This document shows, piece after piece, positions 1 through 8,622 of a stretch of DNA of 64,000 nt. Numbering within the stretch: the stretch's first letter is position 1; every line of letters starts with the position of its first letter. Location of the stretch: assembly GCA_963713545.1 (NCBI GenBank), contig CAVQME010000001.1, positions 1 to 64,000 on the forward strand, written 5' to 3'. Below the pieces are notes generated by a model. The model did no database searches and was not told the origin of the DNA. It was given only the letters and a program-made list of their open reading frames with translations. The DNA is from CAVPLM01 sp963713545. GTDB lineage: Bacteria; Actinomycetota; Thermoleophilia; RBG-16-64-13. A program made the translations under genes and the position numbers.

Positions 1-1
1 A

Positions 2-74
2 TGAGCCGTGCTGGACTCGAACCAGCGACCCTCGGATTAAAAGTCCGGTGCTCTACCAACTGAGCTAACGGCCC
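2..74 (-). tRNA. tRNA-Lys (anticodon TTT)
   Basis: Read on the minus strand, the 73 bases fold as a cloverleaf: a 7-bp acceptor stem GGGCCGT/ACGGCTC with one G-U pair, a D arm, an anticodon loop CTTTTAA giving anticodon TTT, and a T arm containing TTCGAGT. The discriminator base is A, and CCA is not encoded. One anticodon-stem pair (27-43) is a C-A mismatch. The identity as lysine follows directly from the anticodon. Confidence 0.95.
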
Positions 75-377
75 ATATGGAGGGACGATTGTAGCCCCGG
101 GCCCGGTGGGTGTCAACGCGCCGAGCGCCAAGCCGGGGCCCCGGTGGCGCAGCTTCACGTGCGTCGCTCCGCATGCCACGTGCTTCCTGCTGGTCTCGGC
201 CTCCGGGACGGCTTTCAAGGAGCGCCTGTCGGCTACGAAATCGTAATCCAGTATTTACATATGGTTTATACCCAGGCGGGTACACTGCGGACAGGTCAAA
301 ACGGGATGCGTCATCGGACGCACGATCGTGCGACGCGGAGCAGGTCAGCGGTCGGCCCTCGACAAAGGTACGGTGCT
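75..377. other. Non-coding region between tRNA-Lys and the first CDS
   Basis: About 300 bases lie between the divergently placed tRNA and the exported membrane protein starting at 378. It must hold the promoter of the tRNA (reading left) and that of the downstream gene (reading right). Open frames crossing it lack family similarity and ribosome binding sites. I see no convincing promoter consensus, repeat or RNA structure. Confidence 0.4.
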
Positions 378-1532
378 ATGGCAACTGTCAAGAAGAGAGT
401 GGCGACTTTCGCGCTGGCGGCTTCCCTGGCGCTTTTCGCCATATCGTTCGGACTCGCGTATCCCGCAGAGGCTCTCGCCTGGGACAACTGCCCCAAGGGG
501 CTGGTCAACGACCCCTACCCGGGAGCCTGCAGGCGCTACGTCGACACCAACGGTGACGATATCTGCGATCTCTCCCAATCCGAGCCGGTCGAGTCGACCA
601 CGACCACCACGGCGCCGAAATCCGAGACGACCACCACCACGCTGGCGGTCACCACCACGACCTCCGGGGAACCGCCGACCGGTGACTGCCCCCTTGGCCC
701 CTGCGCGGGCTGCGGCGCCTGCCTCAGCATCAGCTCGGTCGTCGCCGCCGCAGACACCGACACGCTGGTAGCCTCCAGCGACAGCAACATCGACGGGACA
801 GCGGTCGCGGCCGGGACCATAGCCCTCGCGGCCGCCGGCGACTCCGCGACCACCTCCACCACCACCCCGCCCTCTGGTGGATCGACCGGTAGTTCTGCCA
901 CAGACGCAGGCACATCGGCCGACGGTACAACGGTCTCGGCCACCGGCACCGGAGACACCGGCGGAGCCTCGTTCTTCACCGGCTACAACGTGAGTCCTAT
1001 CGCCATCGCGTTCTTCCTGATCTACGGAGTCAGCTTCGTCCTTCACAAGACCAAGAAGATCAAGGTCACCACCCATCGCAAGATCTGGAACGTGCTCCTG
1101 CTGGCGACTTTCCTGATCACGGGTATCTTCGGCTTGATCCTTACCATACAGCTCGACTACGAGCTACCCTTCACGATCCCCTTCGACCTCCTGTTCTGGC
1201 ACGTGGAGGCGGGGGTGGCCATGACGCTCATCTCCATCTTCCACGTGGGCTGGCACTTCAACTACTACCGCAATCTGCTCCGGCGCAGCCGCAAGACCGT
1301 GCGCGCCGCCCGGGCAGCCGAACAGGTCCGGCCCGCCGACCAGGGACAGCTGGTATGGGAGGCGCGCGAGCAGCGCCGTGTGGAACGGGAGGCCCACCGG
1401 GGGCAGACAGCGCAGCCGGAACAGGCTATGCGCGCAAATCAAAATCCACGTCCCACGCAGCACCCGCGGCCCGCTCAGAACCCGCGACCATATCTGCCTC
1501 CAACGGGTAGACTGGAGCCCGAACCGGACTAG
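378..1532 (+). CDS. Exported Cys-containing membrane protein, DUF4405-like C-terminal domain
   Basis: 384 aa from the ATG at 378, chosen because a signal peptide follows at once (MATVKKRVATFALAASLALF, cleavage probably after AEA-LA near residue 34). Residues 38-64 hold a short Cys motif (CPKG, GACRRYVDTNGDDIC). Further on come CPLGPCAGCGACLS, Thr-rich and Ser/Gly-rich stalks, then three hydrophobic segments with His residues in FWHVEAG and FHVGWHFNYY. That pattern resembles DUF4405-type b-haem membrane proteins. The last 80 residues are charged and Pro/Gln-rich. The His residues could bind haem and the four-Cys cluster could hold metal or FeS; both are inferences. An in-frame start at 144 would add 78 unlikely residues. 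Role unknown, possibly membrane electron transfer. Confidence 0.65.
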   Translation: MATVKKRVATFALAASLALFAISFGLAYPAEALAWDNCPKGLVNDPYPGACRRYVDTNGDDICDLSQSEPVESTTTTTAPKSETTTTTLAVTTTTSGEPPTGDCPLGPCAGCGACLSISSVVAAADTDTLVASSDSNIDGTAVAAGTIALAAAGDSATTSTTTPPSGGSTGSSATDAGTSADGTTVSATGTGDTGGASFFTGYNVSPIAIAFFLIYGVSFVLHKTKKIKVTTHRKIWNVLLLATFLITGIFGLILTIQLDYELPFTIPFDLLFWHVEAGVAMTLISIFHVGWHFNYYRNLLRRSRKTVRAARAAEQVRPADQGQLVWEAREQRRVEREAHRGQTAQPEQAMRANQNPRPTQHPRPAQNPRPYLPPTGRLEPEPD

Positions 1533-1628
1533 ACCGAGCGACGCATGGCGGGTTGCTCGACTCTATGGTGGTAGCTCGACACTGACCAGCCCCCGCGATG
1601 AGGCAGTCCTCACCGAAAGGAGCCCGAT

Positions 1629-2648
1629 GTGACCCGGAAGATCGACCTCGAGAACCATTTCGCCTCCGAATCTTGGACTCAAGCGCTCAAGGCCAACGAT
1701 GGGTACCCGCGGCTCGTGGACGATCCGGATACGAACTACCGGATGCATCCGGTCCCCGGGGTCAACCTTCCCTTCCGGCTCCTGGACAAGCTGCTGGATC
1801 TGGACGAAGGACGCATCCAGCTACTCGATGAGGCCGGGATCGATGTGGCCGTGCTGTCGCTGGCGGCCCCGGGTACCGAGCCCCTTCCCCCGGCAGTGGG
1901 CACCCGGGTGGCCAGGGAGACCAATGATGCTCTGGCGGAAGCCATCGCCCGCCATCCCGACCGTTTCCAGGGCTACGCCACGCTGGCTCCCAAAGAGGTC
2001 GACTCGGCAGTCAAAGAGCTCGAACGCTGCGTCAAGGAACTCGGATTCAAAGGCTGGAACACGCACTCCAACTTCGGCGACTCATACCTGGACGAGAAGC
2101 GATACTGGCCTCTTCTGGCCAAGGCGGAGGAATTGAACGTTCCTATCTACCTCCACCCCACCTACCCTATCCTAGCCGAGCTCGGGACCTACGGGCTGGG
2201 AGTAGCCGGGCCCAGCTTCGGGTTCGGAATGGAGACGTCGATGGTGGTGATGCGGATGATCGTCGCCGGGGCGTTCGATGCCTTCCCGAACCTCAAGATC
2301 ATCCTAGGCCACTACGGCGAGGGGTTCCCCTTCATGCTCGACCGAGTGGACCGGCCCTACATCCAAGGGCATGTGCCGGTGGAGCCCGCCGTGGCCCCGA
2401 AGCTGCGGCGGATGCCGAGCGACTACCTGCGCGATAACATCATCTCCTCCACCAGCGGCAACTACTCTCCCCACGCCTTCGCCTGCACGCGGGACGCGCT
2501 GGGCACGGACAGGATGGTGCTGGGCACCGACTATCCCTTCGAAGCCATGCCGGCCTGCATGGACTTCCTGGCCCGCCAGCCGATGGACGACGCCGACAAG
2601 GACCGCCTCTACTGGAAGACCGCCGCCTCCCTGGGGATGGGGGTCTGA
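1629..2648 (+). CDS. Amidohydrolase-2 family enzyme (ACMSD / gamma-resorcylate decarboxylase-like)
   Basis: 339 aa from GTG 1629, preceded by GAAAGGAG. The N-terminus KIDLENHFASESW matches the EEHF-type metal-binding opening of the gamma-resorcylate decarboxylase branch of the ACMSD clan. Other TIM-barrel ligand regions are visible: LHPTYP (His on strand 4), ILGHYGEGFPFMLDR (His) and GTDYPFE (catalytic Asp near residue 300). Members are cytoplasmic, metal dependent, and decarboxylate or hydrate aromatic or dienoic acids. The substrate cannot be assigned here. The gene stands alone, with about 95 bases upstream and a 300-base gap downstream. The superfamily is secure; the decarboxylase assignment is only probable. 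Confidence 0.8.
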   Translation: MTRKIDLENHFASESWTQALKANDGYPRLVDDPDTNYRMHPVPGVNLPFRLLDKLLDLDEGRIQLLDEAGIDVAVLSLAAPGTEPLPPAVGTRVARETNDALAEAIARHPDRFQGYATLAPKEVDSAVKELERCVKELGFKGWNTHSNFGDSYLDEKRYWPLLAKAEELNVPIYLHPTYPILAELGTYGLGVAGPSFGFGMETSMVVMRMIVAGAFDAFPNLKIILGHYGEGFPFMLDRVDRPYIQGHVPVEPAVAPKLRRMPSDYLRDNIISSTSGNYSPHAFACTRDALGTDRMVLGTDYPFEAMPACMDFLARQPMDDADKDRLYWKTAASLGMGV

Positions 2649-2705
2649 GAGCGAACGGTGGGCGCCTGGGCGAACCGCCCGCCTAGTCGGCGAAGTCACA
2701 CCTAC

Positions 2706-2922
2706 CTGGAGTCGCGCCCGCGCAGCTGGACGAAGGCCCGCCCTTACTCAGCGCGTGGCCGACGGCGCGTCAGCCATCTGTGGCTCGGTCCGAGGGGGTG
2801 AGGGGGTTTCGGGAAGAGTCGCACCGGCACTCAGCTCCCGCGTGGCGGCATGAAGGCCCTCTTGTGACAAGCCCTTAGAGGGGCACAGGGGCTTCCTGGA
2901 AGAGTCGCACCCGCGCAGCTGG
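2706..2922. repeat. Degenerate short repeats in the amidohydrolase-purH gap
   Basis: The 304-base gap 2649-2952 contains no credible gene. It holds two near-identical copies of a roughly 25-base unit reading ...tcgc-cccgcgcagctgga, at 2706-2730 and 2895-2922. A partial third copy sharing ggaagagtcgcacc lies at 2812-2825. The copies look like decayed remnants of a small dispersed repeat in the convergent intergenic space. No transposase or flanking duplication is visible. Confidence 0.5.
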
Positions 2923-2952
2923 AAGGGGACCCGTCTACCCCTTGGCCCTAGC

Positions 2953-4491
2953 TTAGTGTCTGAAGTGCCTCCGCCCCGTCACCACCATGGCCATCCCGCG
3001 TTCGTTGGCCAAGGCCAGAGACTCGTCGTCCCGCTTCGATCCGCCCGGATGGATCACGCAGGTGGCGCCGGCGTTGGCCGCCACCTCGAGGGCGTCCGGG
3101 AACGGGAAAAAGGCATCCGAGGCCACCGCGCAGCCGGCCAGCGGGAAACGGGCCCGCGACACCGCCAAGTTGGCCGAATCCACCCGGCTCATCTGCCCCG
3201 CGCCCACGCCCACGGTCATGAGGTCCTTCACCAGGATGATGGCGTTCGACTTCGTGTGCTTCGCCACCCGCCAGGCGAACAGCAGGTCGCCCCACTCCGC
3301 TTCTGTGGGAGCCCGGTCGCTGGTCACTTCCATGTTCTCGCGCTGGTCGACCTCGCAGTCCCAATCCTGTACCAGCATCCCCCCATAGACGCGCTTCATG
3401 TCGAAGCCGCCGCAGGTATCGCGGTTGTGCTGGCCCGTGAGGATGCGGATGTCCTTCTTCTGGGTGAGGATCTCCATAGCCTCATCCGCGTAACCTGGAG
3501 CCCAGAGGACCTCTACGAAGTTGGTGGAGAGCAGCCGGGCCGTAGCTTCGTCGACCACGCGGTTGACGGCGATCACACCGCCGAACGCCGAGATGGGATC
3601 GCAGGAGACGGCCTTTTCGTAGGCCGATGCCACCGTTTCCGCCACCGCCACCCCGCAGGGGTTGTTGTGCTTGACGATCACGCAGCACGGCAGGGCGAAC
3701 TCATCGAGCACTCGGCGGCACGAATCCAGGTCCAGCAGGTTGTTGAACGAGAGCTGCTGCCCGTGGTGCTGTTCGAGAGCGGCGGCCAGGTCCCCGGTCT
3801 GCCTCACCTCCGAGTACCAGGCGGCCCGCTGATGCGGATTCTCGCCGTAACGAAGGTCCTTGATCTTGACCAGGTCGAGCATGAGGTAATAGGGGAAATC
3901 CTGTTCCTGCTCCCCGAACCAGGTGGCGATGGCCGCATCGTAGTGAGCCGTGTGATGGAAGGCTTTGACGGCCAGCTTGCGCCGCGTCTCCCGCGACAGC
4001 TCACCCTCGTTCTCCTTGAGCTCCGTCAGCACGGCGTCGTAGTCATTGGGATCGGTGACTATCCCCACCCCCGCGAAGTTCTTGGCCGCGGCGCGCACCA
4101 TGCAAGGGCCGCCGATATCGATGTTCTCGACAGCGTCGGCCTCGAGCACCCCGCGCTGGGCGACGGTCGCCTCGAAAGGATAGAGGTTCACGACCACCAG
4201 ATCGATGGGTTTGATCCCGAGTTCGGCGATGGCTTTCAGGTGACTGGGCCGATCGCGGTCGGCGAGAATGCCGCCGTGTATGGCCGGATGCAGCGTCTTG
4301 ACCCTGCCGTCCATGATCTCGGGGAAGCCCGTGACCTCAGAGATGCCGGTGATGGGCAGCCCCGCCTCCCGCAGATGACGGGCCGTCCCCCCCGTGGAGA
4401 TGACCTCGATGCCCAATTCCACCAGCCCACTGACGAAGGGCTCGAGGTCCTGCTTGTCCGAAACCGACACCAGCGCTCGCTTGACCTTCAC
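2953..4491 (-). CDS. purH: Bifunctional AICAR transformylase / IMP cyclohydrolase
   Basis: 512 aa from a GTG start with GGAGAGA just upstream. PurH catalyses the last two steps to IMP. The N-terminal IMP cyclohydrolase (MGS-like) domain shows LVSVSDK, STGGTARHL and the hallmark GRVKTLHPAIHGGILADR. The C-terminal transformylase domain shows RYGENPHQ, KHNNPCGVA and the terminal GRRHFRH. Length is normal. It is the third gene of a purM-purN-purH group transcribed leftwards, 108 bases after purN, and is separated from the other pur genes by more than 10 kb. Confidence 0.97.
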   Translation of the reverse strand: MKVKRALVSVSDKQDLEPFVSGLVELGIEVISTGGTARHLREAGLPITGISEVTGFPEIMDGRVKTLHPAIHGGILADRDRPSHLKAIAELGIKPIDLVVVNLYPFEATVAQRGVLEADAVENIDIGGPCMVRAAAKNFAGVGIVTDPNDYDAVLTELKENEGELSRETRRKLAVKAFHHTAHYDAAIATWFGEQEQDFPYYLMLDLVKIKDLRYGENPHQRAAWYSEVRQTGDLAAALEQHHGQQLSFNNLLDLDSCRRVLDEFALPCCVIVKHNNPCGVAVAETVASAYEKAVSCDPISAFGGVIAVNRVVDEATARLLSTNFVEVLWAPGYADEAMEILTQKKDIRILTGQHNRDTCGGFDMKRVYGGMLVQDWDCEVDQRENMEVTSDRAPTEAEWGDLLFAWRVAKHTKSNAIILVKDLMTVGVGAGQMSRVDSANLAVSRARFPLAGCAVASDAFFPFPDALEVAANAGATCVIHPGGSKRDDESLALANERGMAMVVTGRRHFRH

Positions 4492-4599
4492 TCTCTCCTC
4501 CTCATCGGCTCCCCGGTCCCGCCTGGCCGGGCCTTGGTCTCTCCCGCTCTCGTCCCCTGGCTCGATCTGAACCGTCGTGCGCCACCGTACGGCGCCGTC

Positions 4600-5511
4600 T
4601 CACGTCGTGTACCCGCTCGACACCGCGCTGCCGTTCGGCACCGCTGCATCGTCTTTCGCTCCTTCGTCGCCCAAGTCTACCTGGACGACCCGGGTTCCCG
4701 GAAGCGGTGGTTTGACTCTGCCCGCCGCGATGAGCCGGATGGTAGCCGGCAACAGCACATGCTCCACCGCATGGATGCGAGCAGCCAAGCTCTCCGCAGT
4801 GTCGCCGTCACCGACCTCCACTGCTTCTTGAGCTATGACCGGACCCGTGTCCAGCCCCTCGTCCACGAAATGGACGGTGACTCCGGTGACCTTGACCCCG
4901 TAGTACACGGCGTCGCTGATGGAGGTCGTGCCCGGGAAGGCCGGGAGCAAAGCCGGGTGCAGGTTGATGATGCGCCAGGGGAAGGCCCGCACGAACGCCG
5001 GCGAGACAAGGCGCATGTAGCCGGCGAGGACGATCAGGTCGGCCCGCGCATCACGAATGGCCTCGGCCATGGCCAGGTCGTGCTCCTCGCGGGTGGTATA
5101 GCGGTCGGAAGGGAGGACGACGGTAGGGATGCCGGCGGCGCGCGCCCGTTCCAGGGCGCGCGCGCTGGGCACGTCGCTGATTACCAGCGCGACTTCGATG
5201 ACGGGCGACTCACCGGCCTCGGCGTCCGCCGAGGCCGTGACGGGCGCGGGGGCTGACGAGGCGGCGGACGGGACAGGCGCAGAGGCCGGGGTCGCGGCCC
5301 AAGCGGCAGGCGCCGCGGCTACCTCGGCCACCGGGCGCCGGTGCAACTGATCGATGATGGCCTGGAGATTGGTGCCACTCCCAGATGCCAGCACGGCTAC
5401 CCGGAAGACCGGCGGATCCTCCCTGTCGATGAAGCGGCGCGCGCCTGCGACCCCCGCGGGGGCATCGCCGGCGCCGCCACCGGCAGGCGGCGTGTCACTG
5501 CCCAGGGTCAC
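4600..5511 (-). CDS. purN: Phosphoribosylglycinamide formyltransferase (with internal Ala/Pro insertion)
   Basis: 303 aa from GTG 5511, which overlaps the purM stop as GTGA; longer in-frame starts would lie inside purM. PurN formylates GAR with 10-formyl-tetrahydrofolate. Core motifs are present: VAVLASGSGTNLQAIID, ILAGYMRLVSP, and INLHPALLPAFPG with the catalytic Asn and His. HFVDEGLDTGPVI carries the catalytic Asp. Unusual features are a roughly 35-residue N-terminal tail and an Ala/Pro/Ser-rich insertion at about residues 60-102, between the first helix and strand 2. With these and a C-terminal tail, the protein is about 100 residues longer than typical PurN. Confidence 0.95.
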   Translation of the reverse strand: MTLGSDTPPAGGGAGDAPAGVAGARRFIDREDPPVFRVAVLASGSGTNLQAIIDQLHRRPVAEVAAAPAAWAATPASAPVPSAASSAPAPVTASADAEAGESPVIEVALVISDVPSARALERARAAGIPTVVLPSDRYTTREEHDLAMAEAIRDARADLIVLAGYMRLVSPAFVRAFPWRIINLHPALLPAFPGTTSISDAVYYGVKVTGVTVHFVDEGLDTGPVIAQEAVEVGDGDTAESLAARIHAVEHVLLPATIRLIAAGRVKPPLPGTRVVQVDLGDEGAKDDAAVPNGSAVSSGYTT

Positions 5512-6566
5512 GGCCGCCCGTCCACCGTGATCTTCTCCGTTCCTCGAGCGATCTCGCCCAGCGAGACCACCACTTCCCCGGCCTCCTCCAGCAACGCGAC
5601 GGCCCGCGCAGCCTCGATTGCCGGGACGACGAGCACGTAGCCGACGCCCATGTTGAAGGTGCTGAACATCTCCCGGTCGGCGATGTCGCCCAAGCGCTGC
5701 AGGGCCCGGAAAGCAGGCGGCACGTTCCACGACTCCAACCGGGCCGACAGTCCCTCGGGGATCACACGGGGCAGGTTGCCGATGATGCCGCCGCCCGTGA
5801 TGTGGGCCATCGCGGCGATGGGCACGCCCCTCTCGATCAGACCGAGCACGCTCCGCACGTAGATCCTGGTAGGTCTGAGCAGCGTCTCGCCAACGGTCTC
5901 ATCGAAGCCGGGGAACGAATCGTCCATTCCGAGGCCGCTCTTCTCGAGCACCTTGCGGATCAGCGAGTAGCCGTTCGAATGGAAGCCGCTCGAGGCAAGT
6001 CCAAGGACTATGTCGCCTTCTCGCACGGCCGACCCGTCGATGAGCTTGTCCCGTTCGCCGAGGCCCACGCAGAAACCGGCCAGGTCGAACTCACCCGGGT
6101 CGTACAGGCCGGGCATCTCGGCCATCTCCCCGCCCACCAGAGCGCACGCAGCCTGGCGGCAGCCTTCGGCCACGCCGGCCACGATCTCGGCCATCTCGGC
6201 CGGTGAAAGGCGGCCTACAGCCACGTAATCGAGAAACAGGATGGGACGGGCACCGATGGTAAGGACGTCGTTGACCGACATGGCCACCAGATCGATGCCC
6301 ACCGTGTCGAGCCTGCCGGTCTCCTGCGCCAGGAGCACTTTGGTGCCGACGCCGTCAGTGGCGGTGACCAGCACCGGATCCACCAGGTCCTTGGGTAGCT
6401 GGAAGAGACCGGCGAAGCTCCCCAGAGATCCCAGTACCCCGGGGATGTAGGTGCTCTCGGCATCCTTCTTGATCCGGCGGACGGCTTCCTCCCCCGCCTC
6501 GATATCCACGCCGGCGGAACGGTAGGTGAGATCGTTCTCCGCGCTACTGGACAACCGGCGCCTCAC
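5508..6566 (-). CDS. purM: Phosphoribosylformylglycinamidine cyclo-ligase (AIR synthetase)
   Basis: 352 aa. PurM closes the imidazole ring using ATP. The sequence begins near LTYRSAGVDIEAGEEAV, continues with DPVLVTATDGVGTKV and SVNDVLTIGARPILFLDY, and has the Gly-rich GLASSGFHSNGYSL and HITGGGIIGNLPRV motifs. The start is GTG 6566, overlapping the preceding gene by 23 bases; an in-frame TTG at 6554 is an alternative that keeps the whole domain. Its stop is coupled to purN by GTGA. Normally purM follows purF directly; here the two are over 10 kb apart. Confidence 0.95.
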   Translation of the reverse strand: MRRRLSSSAENDLTYRSAGVDIEAGEEAVRRIKKDAESTYIPGVLGSLGSFAGLFQLPKDLVDPVLVTATDGVGTKVLLAQETGRLDTVGIDLVAMSVNDVLTIGARPILFLDYVAVGRLSPAEMAEIVAGVAEGCRQAACALVGGEMAEMPGLYDPGEFDLAGFCVGLGERDKLIDGSAVREGDIVLGLASSGFHSNGYSLIRKVLEKSGLGMDDSFPGFDETVGETLLRPTRIYVRSVLGLIERGVPIAAMAHITGGGIIGNLPRVIPEGLSARLESWNVPPAFRALQRLGDIADREMFSTFNMGVGYVLVVPAIEAARAVALLEEAGEVVVSLGEIARGTEKITVDGRP

Positions 6567-6894
6567 TCGTGGCCACGGGGACGATAGGAGGCGCGGTCGT
6601 ACTCGTGGTCCCGGAGACGACGGTCGATGTCACCGGAGCGGTGACCGAGGAGCCGGTCGTGGTCGTGGTTTGTGTGACCGTTGTCGGAGTGGACTCATCG
6701 TCACCCAATCCGAGCGAACGCAAGGACGACGGAAGCTGTACCGGTGTAAGGAAGACGATGACGCAGACCACCGCCACCAGACAGCCTCCCGCGATCGCGA
6801 GAAGCTTGCGGCTGTGCTCCAGCGCGCCCAGCAGCACGGACAGGAAGAACCCGCTGAGCAAGAAGAAGAGGACTATGCTGACTGAGCTCTTCAT
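6544..6894 (-). CDS. Small membrane protein with Thr-rich exported tail
   Basis: 116 aa from ATG 6894. Two hydrophobic segments (SIVLFFLLSGFFLSVLLG and LLAIAGGCLVAVVCVIVFL) are separated by a short charged turn. An extracytoplasmic tail follows that is dominated by Thr/Val/Ser (TPTTVTQTTTTTG and similar). No family is recognised. It is the first gene of the purM-N-H transcript and overlaps purM by 23 bases. Its Thr stalk resembles those in the proteins at 378-1532 and 38151-40694. Composition and coupling support a real gene; function unknown. Confidence 0.6.
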   Translation of the reverse strand: MKSSVSIVLFFLLSGFFLSVLLGALEHSRKLLAIAGGCLVAVVCVIVFLTPVQLPSSLRSLGLGDDESTPTTVTQTTTTTGSSVTAPVTSTVVSGTTSTTAPPIVPVATSEAPVVQ

Positions 6895-7054
6895 GGGACC
6901 AGCGTACCAAAACCGGCCTCGCGCCGACAGCCGCACGGGCCTCGGGCAGCGGCAGCCTCCGACAGCCGCCGCACCGCCGCGCGAAGACTCGGGTCGGCAG
7001 CCCCCGCCGCCTCGGGCGGTGGACCCACGGGACGGTCGGGTGATACAGTCTCTC

Positions 7055-7236
7055 CAGCAAGCATGGTGCCTCCGCAGTCAAGCCCCGGGACAGCCCGAGG
7101 CTGAGAGGGAAGCCGGTGAGATGCCGGCACGGTCCCGCCACTGTAACCGAGGCTCCGTCCGAACAAGCGATGCGGCCCTCCGATGGCCGCCCGGTCGCGA
7201 CGTCGGGCAGGGACCTCGGGAGTCAGATACCTGCTG
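7055..7236 (+). promoter_or_regulatory. Cobalamin (adenosylcobalamin) riboswitch
   Basis: The B12-box core is clear: GGGAAGCCGGTGAGATGCCGG at 7108-7128 is followed by CACGGTCCCGCCACTGTA at 7128-7145, with the 3' signature GAGTCAGATACCTGC near 7220-7234. Closing strands cagca (7055-7059) and tgctg (7232-7236) pair. It lies about 160 bases upstream of btuF and is expected to repress the transporter when B12 is abundant. No clear intrinsic terminator or SD-sequestering helix is obvious in the 7237-7398 expression platform. Confidence 0.95.
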
Positions 7237-7398
7237 TAGAGGAGGAGCAGACGCTTTCCGCGGAGAGAGCGCACTCCGCCCTGATGTCGCGGGGCGCCGA
7301 CTCGGTTCGACCAGGTCATGGTCCGGCCGGGGAGTAGCCAACCTGCTCTCCACCATCTTGCGGACCATTGACCATAGGTTGAACCGAAAGGAGTCCGC

Positions 7399-8508
7399 AT
7401 GAACGGACACCGGACGCCGCGCCGCACATCGGCGGGGCCCCACCTGCTGCCTTCCCGGCAGCGCTCGTCGTCGCTCACCCTCCTGCTCTTTGCCATCCTG
7501 GCGTGCGCCCTGATCCTGGGAGGCGCGCTGTTGGTCGTCGGCTGCGGGTCCGACGAAAGCGCGAGCGATGACACCGGACAGAGCGCGGCCACCGAGACCA
7601 CGGGGGCCGCATCGGACGATGCGACCGATGACACTGCGGTGTCGACGACCGCAGCGACCGCCCCGGAACCGGCCGAGGGCACCTTCCCCGTAGACCTGAC
7701 CGACGACAACGGGACCAGCGTCACCATCGAGGCGAAGCCCATGCGCATCGTCTCCACCGCTCCTGCCAACACCGAGACGCTCTTCGCCCTCGGGGTGGGG
7801 GACCGCGTGGTCGGCGTGACTTCTCTCGACGACTACCCGCCTGAGGTGGCCGACATCGCCAAGATCGGCGACTTCCAGGCCAACACCGAAGCGATCATGG
7901 CCCTCAGCCCCGATCTCGTGGTGGGCTACTCGGGAAACGAAGAGGCCCTCGCCCCAGTCCAGGCCGCCGGAGCAGCTGTGCTCATACTCAATCCTATGAC
8001 TCTCGAGCAGGTCTACGCCAACATCACCACGGTGGGTGCGGCTACCGGAGCCACTGGAGCGGCCGCCGACCTGGTGGAATCGATGAAGGCGGAGATACGA
8101 GAGGTCTCCGAGGCCGCGGCGGCAGCGGGGGAATCCCCCACCGTGTTCTACGCGCTCGACAACACATTGTGGACCGCCGGGCCCGGTTCGTTCGTGGACG
8201 AGTTGCTGAGCTTGGTGAACGTCACTAACGTGGCTGCGGCACCTGGCGCCGATGGAGCTGCCGCCCAGCCCTACTACCAGTTCGCTCCCGAGCAACTAGT
8301 CGCGGCAGACCCTGACGTGATCCTCCTCCCCGGCAGCATTTACATGACGGCCGATGAATTCACGTCCGACCCGCGTTTCGCCGGACTCACCGCGGTGAAG
8401 GAGGGCCGGGTCGTCGTGGTCGACGACGTGCTGATAACGCGGCCGGGGCCACGCATCGGAGAAGGCCTCAAGATCCTGGCGGAAGCCATACATCCCGGAG
8501 CGCTCTAG
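7399..8508 (+). CDS. btuF: Cobalamin ABC transporter substrate-binding lipoprotein
   Basis: 369 aa from ATG 7399 with GAAAGGAG seven bases upstream. It has a long hydrophobic signal and a lipobox-like LLVVGC giving lipidated Cys49. A charged Asp/Thr-rich linker follows, then a two-lobed periplasmic-binding-protein-2 domain (IVSTAPANTETLFALGVGDRVVGV, SPDLVVGYSG). It captures a corrinoid outside the membrane and delivers it to BtuCD. The cobalamin riboswitch upstream and permease/ATPase downstream fix the substrate class better than the sequence alone, since Fe-siderophore binders share this fold. Confidence 0.9.
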   Translation: MNGHRTPRRTSAGPHLLPSRQRSSSLTLLLFAILACALILGGALLVVGCGSDESASDDTGQSAATETTGAASDDATDDTAVSTTAATAPEPAEGTFPVDLTDDNGTSVTIEAKPMRIVSTAPANTETLFALGVGDRVVGVTSLDDYPPEVADIAKIGDFQANTEAIMALSPDLVVGYSGNEEALAPVQAAGAAVLILNPMTLEQVYANITTVGAATGATGAAADLVESMKAEIREVSEAAAAAGESPTVFYALDNTLWTAGPGSFVDELLSLVNVTNVAAAPGADGAAAQPYYQFAPEQLVAADPDVILLPGSIYMTADEFTSDPRFAGLTAVKEGRVVVVDDVLITRPGPRIGEGLKILAEAIHPGAL

Positions 8509-8531
8509 CCCTCGGGATCACGACCGTTCTT

Positions 8532-8565
8532 GGCGCCGGCTCCCCGCGCTCGGGGAGCCGGCGCC
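8532..8565 (+). other. Strong intercistronic hairpin between btuF and btuC
   Basis: A perfect 15-bp inverted repeat with a 4-base loop (8532-8546 against 8551-8565, loop cgct) sits 24 bases after the btuF stop and about 58 bases before the btuC start. There is no T-run after it. It is therefore more likely an mRNA-stabilising or partial-attenuation element that raises binding-protein level over membrane components than a full terminator. Confidence 0.75.
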
Positions 8566-8622
8566 GGGTGGGGGCGCAGGCCCCGGAGGGCCCGCGCCCC
8601 GGTCGAGACAGGAGTCGCGACT

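Noticed and set aside
2956..5256. 766-codon open frame on the plus strand opposite purH and purN
   Set aside because: It is the antisense of two certain genes; high GC leaves reverse frames open. The product shows no family motifs, only Arg/His/Asp-rich composition.
7237..7398. Intrinsic terminator as the B12 riboswitch expression platform
   Set aside because: Only short stems (for example gacca/tggtc near 7308-7322) and no T-run are present, so the mode of control is left open.
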